A stretch of DNA of 13,280 nt from JBDSLU01 sp039916225 (GCA_039916225.1 JBDSLU010000397.1:1-13280), one strand, 5' to 3'; positions 1-6,678 are shown, counted from the first letter of the stretch. Notes: generated from the sequence alone by a model not told the origin. Program-made: numbers and translations.

Positions 1-213
1 CGAGCGAAGCGATGGTTCCCTCGAAGGGCTTCCCCAACCGAGCGAAGCGACGGTGCGCTGCCCGACTGACAGCCCCAACCGAGCGAAGCGATGGTGCGCT
101 GCCCGACTGATGGCCCGAACCGAGCGAAGCGATGATTCCCCCGAAGGGCTTCCCCAACCGAGCGAAGCGATGGTTGCCCCCGAGAGCGACAGCCGAACCG
201 AGCGAAGCGATGG
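1..213. repeat. Six-copy short interspersed repeat downstream of tRNA-Lys
   Basis: A 15-base core CGAGCGAAGCGATGG recurs at 1, 39, 80, 121, 159 and 199, spaced 38, 41, 41, 38 and 40 bases apart. Copies differ at one or two bases (CGACGG at 39, CGATGA at 121). The segments between cores are themselves repeated: units 1 and 4 share one spacer type, units 2 and 3 share another, and units 5 and 6 differ, giving an A-B-B-A-C-D order. Each core contains GCGAAGC, known as an exceptionally stable DNA mini-hairpin. The array runs off the left edge, so its full size is unknown. Open frames through it (with RAKRW-like peptides) are repeat translations, not genes. Confidence 0.9.
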
Positions 214-320
214 TTCGGGCCACGCGCCGCCCGGGAATTGGGCTCGCTTGCGGAGGCCGCAGGCATCCGCGGCGAGCGCGAAGATTCCCGGTCGGCCCGA
301 CCATCGTCGCGACGCGACGA
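214..320. other. Gene-free stretch with a duplicated tRNA 3'-end segment
   Basis: No coding region is supported here. The 15-mer GCCGCCCGGGAATTG at 226-240 is repeated exactly at 327-341. The second copy belongs to the T-arm and acceptor 3' strand of the minus-strand tRNA-Lys. On the minus strand both copies are followed a few bases later by a GGCCC and ACCATCG block, so the two flanks are also partly related. It could be an old attachment-site remnant or a fragment from repeat expansion. No integrase gene is present in the window. Confidence 0.6.
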
Positions 321-330
321 TGGTGGGCCG
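293..330 (-). terminator. Strong hairpin fused to the tRNA-Lys 3' end
   Basis: Positions 300-310 pair with 314-324 (11 bp, 3-nt loop). After one bulged base at 299, positions 293-298 pair with 325-330 (6 bp). In the tRNA transcript the first arm is the tRNA's own acceptor 3' strand, discriminator and CCA (321-330). The second arm is in the trailer. No U-run follows, so this is not a textbook intrinsic terminator. It may terminate, protect or help process the precursor. Confidence 0.55.
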
Positions 331-395
331 CCCGGGAATTGAACCCGGGACCAACCGCTTAAAAGGCGGATGCTCTACCACTGAGCTAGCGGCCC
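321..395 (-). tRNA. tRNA-Lys (anticodon UUU), CCA encoded
   Basis: The minus strand folds as a complete cloverleaf. The acceptor GGGCCGC (395-389) pairs with GCGGCCC, followed by discriminator A and a genomically encoded CCA at 323-321. The D arm has GCTC/GAGC stems around AGTGGTA. The anticodon stem CCGC/GCGG closes the loop CTTTTAA with anticodon TTT, which reads Lys codons; the outermost pair of this stem is a T-T mismatch. The T arm is CCGGG-TTCAATT-CCCGG with a short variable loop. Length is 75 nt with CCA, so this is a class I tRNA. It is a single gene, not in a tRNA cluster. Confidence 0.97.
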
Positions 396-611
396 GTATT
401 GGTCGCGACCGCCTTGGGGGCGATCCGGGGCAGCCGTGAAGCCTGGCTACCGCGTGGCCGGCCGCGTGGCCGGCGCCTTGGGGGCGTCGACGGCGCTGCA
501 CACGGCTGCGTGCGCGAAACGAAGTCTAACATTTCCAGCTCTTCATGCCCGGCCTCGGGCCGCCGATTACTCGCCCGTGAGGACTTCCCTGCTGGGAGTC
601 TCTCCCTCGCC
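396..611. other. Non-coding leader between tRNA-Lys and the diguanylate cyclase
   Basis: No gene is supported. It holds a perfect tandem 12-mer CCGCGTGGCCGG at 450-461 and 462-473, and a direct repeat GCCTTGGGGGCG at 411-422 and 475-486. An AT-richer patch at about 515-545 includes a TCTAAC at 525-530 that might be a -10 box for the cyclase, though no good -35 is seen. A small inverted repeat, GGGAG-TCT-CTCCC (594-606), sits just before the cyclase ATG and includes the only Shine-Dalgarno-like GGGAG. Promoters for the tRNA could not be identified. Confidence 0.5.
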
Positions 612-1730
612 ATGACCACACGCCCCATCGAGCTCGGCCTCACCCGCAACCCCGACGGCCAGTCGCCGTCGCCGTGGCAGATCCACATCGTCGCCACCAT
701 CGTGGCCGGCCTGGGCCTGTGGAGCGCCGATCCGGATTCGCCGCGCACGGCGGACTTCCAGACCCGCGTCGACCGGCTCCGCAAGACGCTCGTCGCCGGG
801 ATGAGCTCGCACGAACTGGCCGACACCGTCGACCGGGTCCTGCAGCTCTGCGACACCTATTTCGAGGACACGCGGACCATCCTGATCGAGCGCGAGAAAG
901 AGCTGACCGCGGTCGTCCAGGTCCTGCGCCAGACGCTCGCCGACCTCGCCGGCCAGGCCAAGTCCTTCAACGTCGACCTGATCCGCTCGACCGACCGCAT
1001 CGGTACACTCGCCAACGTCGACGACATCCGCGAGCTGAAGCGCCTCATCGCGACGGAAGCCAAGGAGCTGAAGCACGCGGTCGTCGAGAAGCAGCGACGC
1101 GACGACGTCCTGTTCACGCAGATGTCGAAGCGCGTCGACGCCCTGCAGACGCAGCTGGCCGAAGCGCAGAAGCAGGCCGAGCTCGACGCGCTCACCGAGA
1201 TCGCCAACCGCCGCGGCTTCGACCGCGCCGTGAAGGAATGGACCCTGCTTGCCAGCAAGTCGAAGCAGCCCTTCTCGATGGCGATGGTCGACATCGACGA
1301 CTTCAAGCGCATCAACGACACCTTCGGGCACCAGGTCGGCGATCGCGTGCTGATCTGCCTGGCGCAGCGCCTCGTCGAGGATGCCGGCGAGAATCAGTTC
1401 GTGGCCCGCGTCGGCGGCGAGGAGTTTGCCGTGCTCTTCCGGGCGACGACGATGGAATCGGCGGTCGAGCGGATGACGGCCACCCTCAAGCGGGTGGCGG
1501 CGCTCGACTATGTGTTCAAGATCGAAGGCGAGGAGCAGAACCTGCGCTTCACCTGCAGCGCCGGGGTGACCGAAGTCCACGCCGGCGAAGGCGTCGAGGA
1601 CACCATCAAGCGCGCCGATCGGGCCCTCTACGAAGCCAAGCGCGGCGGCAAGAACCGCGCAATCGGACGGCGCAAGGGCCTGTTCGCCTTCCTGCCCTGG
1701 CCGGCCAAGCCCTCGGCCGCGGCGTCCTAG
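612..1730 (+). CDS. Diguanylate cyclase (GGDEF domain, coiled-coil N-terminus)
   Basis: A 372-residue protein expected to make cyclic-di-GMP from two GTP. The C-terminal GGDEF domain (about 190-350) has all hallmarks: DALTEIANRRGF at 192-203, the metal-binding block VDIDDFKRIND at 226-236, FGH at 238-240, the active-site loop GGEEF at 268-272, and ADRALYEAK near 335-343. An RxxD inhibitory site is not found at the usual place before GGEEF, so product feedback by that route is unlikely. Residues 60-190 are mostly charged helix, probably a dimerising coiled coil. No membrane segment or named sensor domain is seen, so it is probably cytoplasmic. The open frame extends to 399 but would overlap the repeat-rich leader, so ATG 612 is chosen. 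A weak GGGAG lies 13 nt upstream. It converges on the ABC permease. Confidence 0.95.
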   Translation: MTTRPIELGLTRNPDGQSPSPWQIHIVATIVAGLGLWSADPDSPRTADFQTRVDRLRKTLVAGMSSHELADTVDRVLQLCDTYFEDTRTILIEREKELTAVVQVLRQTLADLAGQAKSFNVDLIRSTDRIGTLANVDDIRELKRLIATEAKELKHAVVEKQRRDDVLFTQMSKRVDALQTQLAEAQKQAELDALTEIANRRGFDRAVKEWTLLASKSKQPFSMAMVDIDDFKRINDTFGHQVGDRVLICLAQRLVEDAGENQFVARVGGEEFAVLFRATTMESAVERMTATLKRVAALDYVFKIEGEEQNLRFTCSAGVTEVHAGEGVEDTIKRADRALYEAKRGGKNRAIGRRKGLFAFLPWPAKPSAAAS

Positions 1731-1754
1731 CCGAGCCCGACCACGCCCTCGAAC

Positions 1755-1774
1755 GCTGGCGCCTCAGCGCCAGC
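1755..1774. terminator. Perfect hairpin between convergent cyclase and permease genes
   Basis: GCTGGCGC (1755-1762) and GCGCCAGC (1767-1774) form a perfect 8-bp stem around the loop CTCA. The permease stop codon (1766-1764) lies in the loop, so the stem includes the last permease codons. It starts 24 bases after the cyclase stop. No U-tract follows on either strand. A bidirectional terminator or 3'-end stabiliser is likely but not proven. Confidence 0.5.
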
Positions 1775-2801
1775 GGAACAGCTTCACCGACAACCCGAAG
1801 GTCGCGACCGTGCAGATGGTCAGCGTCGCGATCTCGCGCCCAATGGCAGCCGCGCCGTAACCCTCGAGCATCACGCCGCGCAAGGCGTCGACCAGCGCGG
1901 TCAACGGCAGCAGGCGGATGATCGGCTGCGCCGCGTCCGGGAAGTTCGAGGACGCGAAGAACACCCCCGACAGCAGCCACATCGGCATCATCACGACGTT
2001 CATCCAGCCGGAGACGCCTTCGATCGTGGTGGCGCGCGTTGCGATGAGCAGGCCGAGACCGGAGAACGCCAGCGCGCCGAGCAGCACCAGCCCGGCGACC
2101 AGCGCGATCGAGCCGGCCGGACGGACGCCGAAGACCAGCCACGCGAACACCAGCAGCGCCGCCGCCTCGAGCACCAGGAAGACGAGGCGTGCGAGCAGAT
2201 GCGAGGCCAGGTACTGCACCCGCGGCATCGGCGTGGCCATCAGCCGCTTGAGCAGCTTGCGCGACCGGGCGTGGACCACCGAGAAACCGATGCTCCACAG
2301 GCTGGTGCCCATGATGTTCATCCCCAGCAGTCCGGGGATCAGCCAGTCGATGTAGCGCGAGCCGGGGGCCAGCACCGTCTCGTCGCGGCTGGCGATCGGC
2401 TCGACGCGGCCGGCCTGACGCTGCAGCACGTCGTCGACGACGAGCCGCGCTGTCCGGCTCTCCGGCCGCGACGGATCGAAGCGGTAGACAAGCGGTGGCC
2501 CCGGCACCAGTACCACGGCGACCTGCCCGCGGCGCAGCGCCGCGTCGACCTCGCCGGGTTCGAGCGTGCGGACGCGGATCCCCTTGGCGTCCTTGAGCTG
2601 CTGGCCCAGTGTGCTGGCCTCGTGGCGCACGACGCCGACCACCACTTCCTGCGCCCGCTCCTGGCGGAAGGCGATGCCCAGCGCGAACGCCATCAGCAGC
2701 GGGAAGGCGAACACCCAGAAGACGGCCTCCGGCTCGCGCAGGAACTCGCGCAGCCGGGCCATCGTCAGCTCGACGATCGGAATCAGGCGCGGCTCAGGCA
2801 T
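1764..2801 (-). CDS. ABC-2 type transporter permease
   Basis: A 345-residue inner-membrane protein. One hydrophobic segment lies near the N-terminus (about 27-45), followed by a soluble extracytoplasmic stretch of about 100 residues. A cluster of five segments follows (about 153-175, 203-224, 230-255, 264-284, 322-340). This is the ABC-2 layout seen in YhhJ/DrrB-like export permeases. The N-terminal TMARLREFLREPEAVFWVFAFP block and the late MPMWLLSGVFF block fit the family. The start codon lies inside the end of the ATPase gene (8-bp overlap), so the two are translationally coupled subunits of one exporter. The substrate cannot be told from sequence; lipid, drug or polysaccharide export are all possible. 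Last gene of the purA operon. Confidence 0.92.
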   Translation of the reverse strand: MPEPRLIPIVELTMARLREFLREPEAVFWVFAFPLLMAFALGIAFRQERAQEVVVGVVRHEASTLGQQLKDAKGIRVRTLEPGEVDAALRRGQVAVVLVPGPPLVYRFDPSRPESRTARLVVDDVLQRQAGRVEPIASRDETVLAPGSRYIDWLIPGLLGMNIMGTSLWSIGFSVVHARSRKLLKRLMATPMPRVQYLASHLLARLVFLVLEAAALLVFAWLVFGVRPAGSIALVAGLVLLGALAFSGLGLLIATRATTIEGVSGWMNVVMMPMWLLSGVFFASSNFPDAAQPIIRLLPLTALVDALRGVMLEGYGAAAIGREIATLTICTVATFGLSVKLFRWR

Positions 2802-3777
2802 CGCGCAGGTGCCGCCCGGTGAGGTGCATGAAGACGTCTTCGAGCGTGGCGCTGTGCGTGGTCAGGAACGCCAGCTTGGTGCGGCGATCGCCCAGCAGAT
2901 CGAGCAGCGCCGGAATGGCCAGGTGAATCTCGGAGGCGACCAGGCCGCAGGTCACACCCTGCACCCGCACGTCGCGGACACCCGGCAGTGGCCGGAGCAG
3001 CTCGGGATCGGGCAGCGGCTCGCCCTCGACCATCGCGAACTCGACGACGTGCTCGGCGCCGAGCGAGCGGATCAGCTCGCGCGGCGTGCCGAGCGCGATG
3101 ACCTTGCCCTTGTCGACGACCGCGACGCGATCGCACAGCGACTCGGCCTCGTCCATGTAGTGCGTCGTCAGCAGGATGGTGCCACCACCGGCGCGGTAGC
3201 CCTCGAGCAGCGACCACAGCTGCCGACGCGACTGCGGATCGAGTCCCGTCGTCGGCTCGTCGAGAAAGAGCACGTCGGGCGAGCCGACCAGCGCGCAGGC
3301 GACGGCCAGGCGTTGTTTCTGCCCGCCGGAGAGCGCCACGTAGCGCGCGTCGCGCTTCGCCTCGAGGCCGACCAGCGACAGGATCTCGTCGATGCCGCGG
3401 CCGCGTGCGTAGAACGAGCGGAACAGCCGCGTGATCTCGCCGACTGTCAGCTTGTCGCTGAACTGCGTCTCCTGCAGCTGGATGCCGAGCCGCTCGCGCA
3501 GCTGGCGATCGTCGCGGCCCCAGCGCAGCCCCAGGACGTCGACCGTCCCAGCGTCGGCGGTAAGCAGCCCTTCGAGAATCTCGATGGTCGTGGTCTTGCC
3601 GGCGCCGTTCGGGCCGAGCAGGCCGAAGCACTCACCGCGGAGCACTTCGAGCTCGAGATGATCGACCGCGGTCAGGTCGCCGTAGCGCTTGACCAGGCCC
3701 TGGCAGCGCAGCGCGACGCCAGCGCCGGGCGCGGCGGCGGCCCCCGGCGCGACGGACGCCGGGGCCGAACCGCTCAT
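2794..3777 (-). CDS. ABC transporter ATP-binding subunit (DrrA/CcmA type)
   Basis: A 327-residue ATPase that should power the adjacent permease. Walker A GPNGAGKTT is at 55-63, the Q-loop Gln near 102, the signature LSGGQKQRLAVA at 149-160, Walker B VLFLDEP at 169-175 and the H-loop His at 206. A C-terminal extension of about 90 residues ends in EDVFMHLTGRHLRD, typical of ABC-2 drug, lipid or capsule exporters. The first 20 residues are Ala/Pro/Gly-rich and weakly conserved in character. An in-frame ATG at 3789 is possible. The ATG at 3777 is preferred because it forms an ATGA stop-start overlap with purA. Confidence 0.95.
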   Translation of the reverse strand: MSGSAPASVAPGAAAAPGAGVALRCQGLVKRYGDLTAVDHLELEVLRGECFGLLGPNGAGKTTTIEILEGLLTADAGTVDVLGLRWGRDDRQLRERLGIQLQETQFSDKLTVGEITRLFRSFYARGRGIDEILSLVGLEAKRDARYVALSGGQKQRLAVACALVGSPDVLFLDEPTTGLDPQSRRQLWSLLEGYRAGGGTILLTTHYMDEAESLCDRVAVVDKGKVIALGTPRELIRSLGAEHVVEFAMVEGEPLPDPELLRPLPGVRDVRVQGVTCGLVASEIHLAIPALLDLLGDRRTKLAFLTTHSATLEDVFMHLTGRHLRDA

Positions 3778-5075
3778 CGCTTCAGCCACGCCGCGACGAC
3801 GCCGTCGTCGCGCACGATCGTGTCCTCACGATCGGACCCGGTCGAGATCAGCGCCGCCGGCACGCCGGACGCCGCTTCGAGCACCTCGATGTAGCGCCGC
3901 GCGCCGGCCGGCAGGTCGGCATAGCGGCGGACGCCTTTGGTCGCCCCGTCCCACCCGGGTACCGTCTCGTAGATCGGCTCGCAGGCGGCGAGCTGGGCCA
4001 GGTCGCTGGGCAACTCGCGGATCGTCTTGCCGGCGCAGCGGTAAGCGGTGCACACCTCGATCGACTCGATGCCGTCGAGGACGTCCAGCTTGGTCAGCGC
4101 CAGCGCGTCGAGCCCATTGATGCGGACGGCATAGCGGACCGCGACCGCGTCGTACCAGCCGCAGCGGCGCGGACGACCGGTCGACGCGCCGTATTCCTGG
4201 CCGGTCTCGCGCAGGCGGTGGCCCATCTCGCCGTTCAACTCGGTCGGCAGCGGCCCCTCGCCGACGCGCGTCAGGTAGGCCTTGGCCACGCCGAGCACGC
4301 CGTCGATGGCCTTGGGCCCGATGCCGAGACCGGTCAGCGCGCCGCCGATCGTGCCGTTCGACGAGGTGACGTAGGGATAGGTGCCGTGGTCGATGTCGAG
4401 GAGGGTGCCCTGGGCGCCCTCGTAGAGGATGGCCTGCCCCGCCTTGCGGGTTTCGTCGAGGACCAGCGAGACGTCGCGGACCCACGGCTTCAGCCGCGTC
4501 CACGCCGTGCGCAGGTCGTCGAGGACCTTCTGCCAGTCCATCTCGCTGTTGCCGAACAGACGGTTGCGCGTCGCCACGTTCTCGCGGACGGCATCGGCCA
4601 GCGCCGTCGACCCGGCCGGCTCGGCGAGGTCGCCGACGCGGATGCCGCGGCGCCCGATCTTGTCCTCGTAGGCCGGACCGATGCCGCGCGACGTCGTGCC
4701 GATCTTGCGTTCACCGCGGCGCGCCTCGGAGAGGACGTCCATCTCGCGGTGGTACGGCAGGATGAGATGCGCCTTGTCGCTGACGAAGAGGCGGGTGCCG
4801 ACGTCGATGCCGAGCCCGGCCAGCATGTCGACTTCGGCGAACAGCGCCGCCGGGTCGATGACCACACCGTTGCCGATGACGCAGGTGACGCCGTCGTGCA
4901 GGATGCCGGAGGGGATGAGGTGCAGCACGTACTTCTGCCCGCGCACGTAGACCGTGTGGCCGGCGTTGTGGCCACCCTGAAAGCGGGCCACGACGTCGAA
5001 GCGCGGCGTCATCAGATCGACGATCTTGCCCTTGCCTTCATCGCCCCACTGGGCGCCCAACACTGCGATGTTCAT
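3774..5075 (-). CDS. purA: Adenylosuccinate synthetase
   Basis: A 433-residue cytosolic enzyme, the normal length for the family. It makes adenylosuccinate from IMP, aspartate and GTP, the first committed step from IMP to AMP. Diagnostic motifs are GAQWGDEGKGKIVD at 7-20, with the catalytic Asp and P-loop-like glycines, GGHNAGHT at 34-41, TTSRGIGPAYEDK at 127-139, TSSNGTIGGALTGLG at 237-251, and EYGASTGRPRRCGWYD at 294-309. It heads an operon with the two ABC exporter genes through an ATGA overlap; no metabolic link between them is obvious. No Shine-Dalgarno precedes the ATG, and a good -10 box ends nine bases upstream, so the mRNA probably has almost no leader. Confidence 0.98.
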   Translation of the reverse strand: MNIAVLGAQWGDEGKGKIVDLMTPRFDVVARFQGGHNAGHTVYVRGQKYVLHLIPSGILHDGVTCVIGNGVVIDPAALFAEVDMLAGLGIDVGTRLFVSDKAHLILPYHREMDVLSEARRGERKIGTTSRGIGPAYEDKIGRRGIRVGDLAEPAGSTALADAVRENVATRNRLFGNSEMDWQKVLDDLRTAWTRLKPWVRDVSLVLDETRKAGQAILYEGAQGTLLDIDHGTYPYVTSSNGTIGGALTGLGIGPKAIDGVLGVAKAYLTRVGEGPLPTELNGEMGHRLRETGQEYGASTGRPRRCGWYDAVAVRYAVRINGLDALALTKLDVLDGIESIEVCTAYRCAGKTIRELPSDLAQLAACEPIYETVPGWDGATKGVRRYADLPAGARRYIEVLEAASGVPAALISTGSDREDTIVRDDGVVAAWLKR

Positions 5076-5084
5076 GAAGCGCCA

Positions 5085-5113
5085 ATTCTAGCAGTCCGTG
5101 CCGGACGTGTCGC
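5085..5113 (-). promoter_or_regulatory. Predicted purA promoter, almost leaderless
   Basis: On the minus strand TAGAAT (5090-5085; five of six consensus bases) follows GCGACA (5113-5108; four of six) with a 17-base spacer. The expected start of transcription is near 5078, three bases before the purA ATG at 5075. The sequence just before the ATG has no purine-rich ribosome-binding site. Confidence 0.6.
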
Positions 5114-5193
5114 GTCGAAGCGCGGCGTCGCGTCACCTCCGCACCACGATCGCGACGCACGCGAAAGGCGCGACCGGCAGCGGAACGAAGTCA

Positions 5194-5246
5194 AGAAAAA
5201 AAGATTCCGCGCTGACGTTGACATCACCGCGACGGCTCTCTACCTT
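5194..5246 (+). promoter_or_regulatory. Predicted promoter of the P-loop ATPase gene, with A-tract
   Basis: A consensus -35 TTGACA (5218-5223) is followed after exactly 17 bases by TACCTT (5241-5246), a weak -10 (three of six). A run of seven or more A within about 5194-5204 sits where an UP element would lie (about -50 to -60). Transcription would start near 5253, leaving a leader of about 85 nt before ATG 5338. Confidence 0.5.
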
Positions 5247-5263
5247 ACTACCCTCCCCGGCGC

Positions 5264-5278
5264 GTACGTCGATCGTAC
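5264..5278. promoter_or_regulatory. Inverted repeat just downstream of the ATPase promoter
   Basis: GTACG (5264-5268) and its complement CGTAC (5274-5278) flank TCGAT. It begins about 11 bases after the predicted transcription start, where a repressor operator would sit. The arms are only 5 bp, so chance is possible. Confidence 0.3.
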
Positions 5279-5337
5279 ATGTCGGGCCACGTGCTGCTTC
5301 GTTGTCCCGCTCGACACCCCGCGTCATGCCGCGAGCC

Positions 5338-6483
5338 ATGCTTCTCGATCGTCAGTTGCTCGAGCGGACGCACGCCCGCGGCGAGCGCCCACCGGTGACC
5401 GTCGTCGTCGGCGGCTGCGGAGCCGGACGCACCGAGCGCCTGCGCCGTGTCGAGCGTGATCTCGGGGCCGACCGCGCGCAGTACATCGACATCGAGCGCG
5501 TCGCGACGACGCCCGAGCGCTGCTACGACGCCGTGCGCCGCGAGTCGCCGTTCACCAGCGGTCCGGTCGATCCGCCGACCGGCGCCCGCGAGGCCTTCGA
5601 CGCGCTCCTCGCGTTCTTCATGACCGCCCGCGGCCGCGACGGCGGACCAGCGACGTTCCTCCTCGACGAGATCCTCGACGTCCGGACGTTCGAGAGCTTC
5701 CCGGGCCTGCGCGCCGCACAGGTGGAGCTCGCTCGCGCCGTCGCCCACAGCCCCAACACCTTCGTGCTGGCGACGCGTTTCGAAGCGCGGGCCCGCCGCT
5801 TCGTCGGCATCGAGCCCGCTCGCTTCGACGTGGTGCGGGTCGAGCCGCTCACCAGCGACGCCGTCCAGGAGACGTTCGGCATCGGCGGATCTGACGACGC
5901 GCAGGACCTCGCCGAGACAGTCGGCCTGCTCGTCGACGGACACGCCGGCTACGTCCGCGCCCTCGGTGGCCAGCTGGCGCAGCTGCGGTCGACCGGCGCC
6001 ACCGACGCCATCAGCGCCTTCGCCGCGGCCATGGCCCCCGACGGCGAGCTCGCCGTCCGCTGCCGTTTCAGCTACGAGCTGCGGCTGCACCGGGCCCGCG
6101 GCTACGGCGCCCTCAAGGCGATCCTCGACGTGCTGGCGACCGACGAACCGCTGACGCTGACCGGGATCGCGCAGCGCCTCGATCGCACGCCGGGCTCGAC
6201 CAAGGACTACCTGACCTGGCTGCAGGACGTCGACCTCGTCGCCTGCGATCGCAAGCGCTATCGCTTCGCCGATCCGCTGCTGCGGCTGTGGGTCCGCATC
6301 AACCGCGGGCCGCGCGTCCCCGACGAGGATCGGGTGATCGGCGAAGTCCAGGTCTACGCCCTCGCCCGCCTGCGCAACGCGCCGCCGCGCCCGGCCTACG
6401 CCCCGGCGCTCGCCACCGCCGGCAGCGGCGACGGCTACGAGCGGCCGCGCGCCGTCGACACCGGCATCATCGAGATCGATTAG
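5338..6483 (+). CDS. P-loop ATPase with C-terminal winged helix (archaeal-ATPase/DUF234 style)
   Basis: A 381-residue protein whose layout resembles the archaeal-type ATPase family (ATPase_2) with a DUF234-like tail. The Walker A region reads GGCGAGRT at 25-32, with Arg where Lys is normal. The Walker B-like strand ATFLLDE is at 105-111. A sensor-like FVLATRFEAR follows at 142-151. Residues about 255-310 read as a winged helix (GALKAILDVLA, TLTGIAQRL, STKDYLTWLQDVDLV) ending in YRFADPLLRLWVR, a typical DUF234-style ending. The last 60 residues are Pro/Ala-rich and probably disordered. Role unknown; such proteins are often called DNA-binding or STAND-like ATPases. An ATG at 5326 is also possible, and neither start has a clear ribosome-binding site. 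It converges on rnc across the first heptad array. Confidence 0.8.
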   Translation: MLLDRQLLERTHARGERPPVTVVVGGCGAGRTERLRRVERDLGADRAQYIDIERVATTPERCYDAVRRESPFTSGPVDPPTGAREAFDALLAFFMTARGRDGGPATFLLDEILDVRTFESFPGLRAAQVELARAVAHSPNTFVLATRFEARARRFVGIEPARFDVVRVEPLTSDAVQETFGIGGSDDAQDLAETVGLLVDGHAGYVRALGGQLAQLRSTGATDAISAFAAAMAPDGELAVRCRFSYELRLHRARGYGALKAILDVLATDEPLTLTGIAQRLDRTPGSTKDYLTWLQDVDLVACDRKRYRFADPLLRLWVRINRGPRVPDEDRVIGEVQVYALARLRNAPPRPAYAPALATAGSGDGYERPRAVDTGIIEID

Positions 6484-6484
6484 G

Positions 6485-6656
6485 GCGCCAAGGGCCAGGG
6501 GCCAAGGGCCAACGGCCAAGGGCCAAAGACCAACGGCCAACGGCCAAGGGCCAAAGACCAACGGCCAAACCTCGTCGGCACGCAGCCGCCTCGCCCAACG
6601 TTGGCGGTTGGCGGTTGGCAGTTGGCGATTGGCCGTCGGCCGTTGGCCGTTGACGC
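6485..6656. repeat. Inverted heptad array 1 (NNNCCAA)12 - loop - (TTGGNNN)8
   Basis: CCAA recurs every 7 bases at 6488, 6495 (as CCAG), 6502, 6509, 6516, 6523, 6530, 6537, 6544, 6551, 6558 and 6565. A three-heptad block (6520-6540) is repeated exactly at 6548-6568. After a 32-base gap ending at the palindrome CCAACGTTGG (6595-6604), TTGG recurs every 7 bases at 6601, 6608, 6615, 6622, 6629, 6636 (TCGG), 6643 and 6650 (TTGA). The two arms are largely complementary. The array begins right after the ATPase stop codon and ends 22 bases before the rnc stop, so it fills a convergent intergenic region. Confidence 0.95.
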
Positions 6657-6678
6657 GCGGTGAAGCGGCAGACGACCG

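Noticed and set aside
1..213. CRISPR array
   Set aside because: The repeat core is only 15 bases, spacers are repeated among units (A-B-B-A order), spacing is about 38-41 but spacers are not unique, and no cas gene is present.
53..439. Open frames of 128 and 76 codons through the left-edge repeats and tRNA
   Set aside because: They translate repeats and run across the tRNA gene in the antisense direction; no protein-like features.
399..611. 71-residue N-terminal extension of the diguanylate cyclase
   Set aside because: It is Arg/Gly-rich, overlaps the non-coding leader and lacks a ribosome-binding site; ATG 612 fits better.
567..1580. 337-codon minus-strand open frame opposite the cyclase
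   Set aside because: Repetitive Leu/Asp/Arg/Glu/Gly composition with no domain; the plus strand carries a complete GGDEF domain.
2566..3894. 442-codon plus-strand open frame opposite the ABC genes and purA end
   Set aside because: Antisense shadow of three overlapping genes with strong motifs; crosses several gene boundaries.
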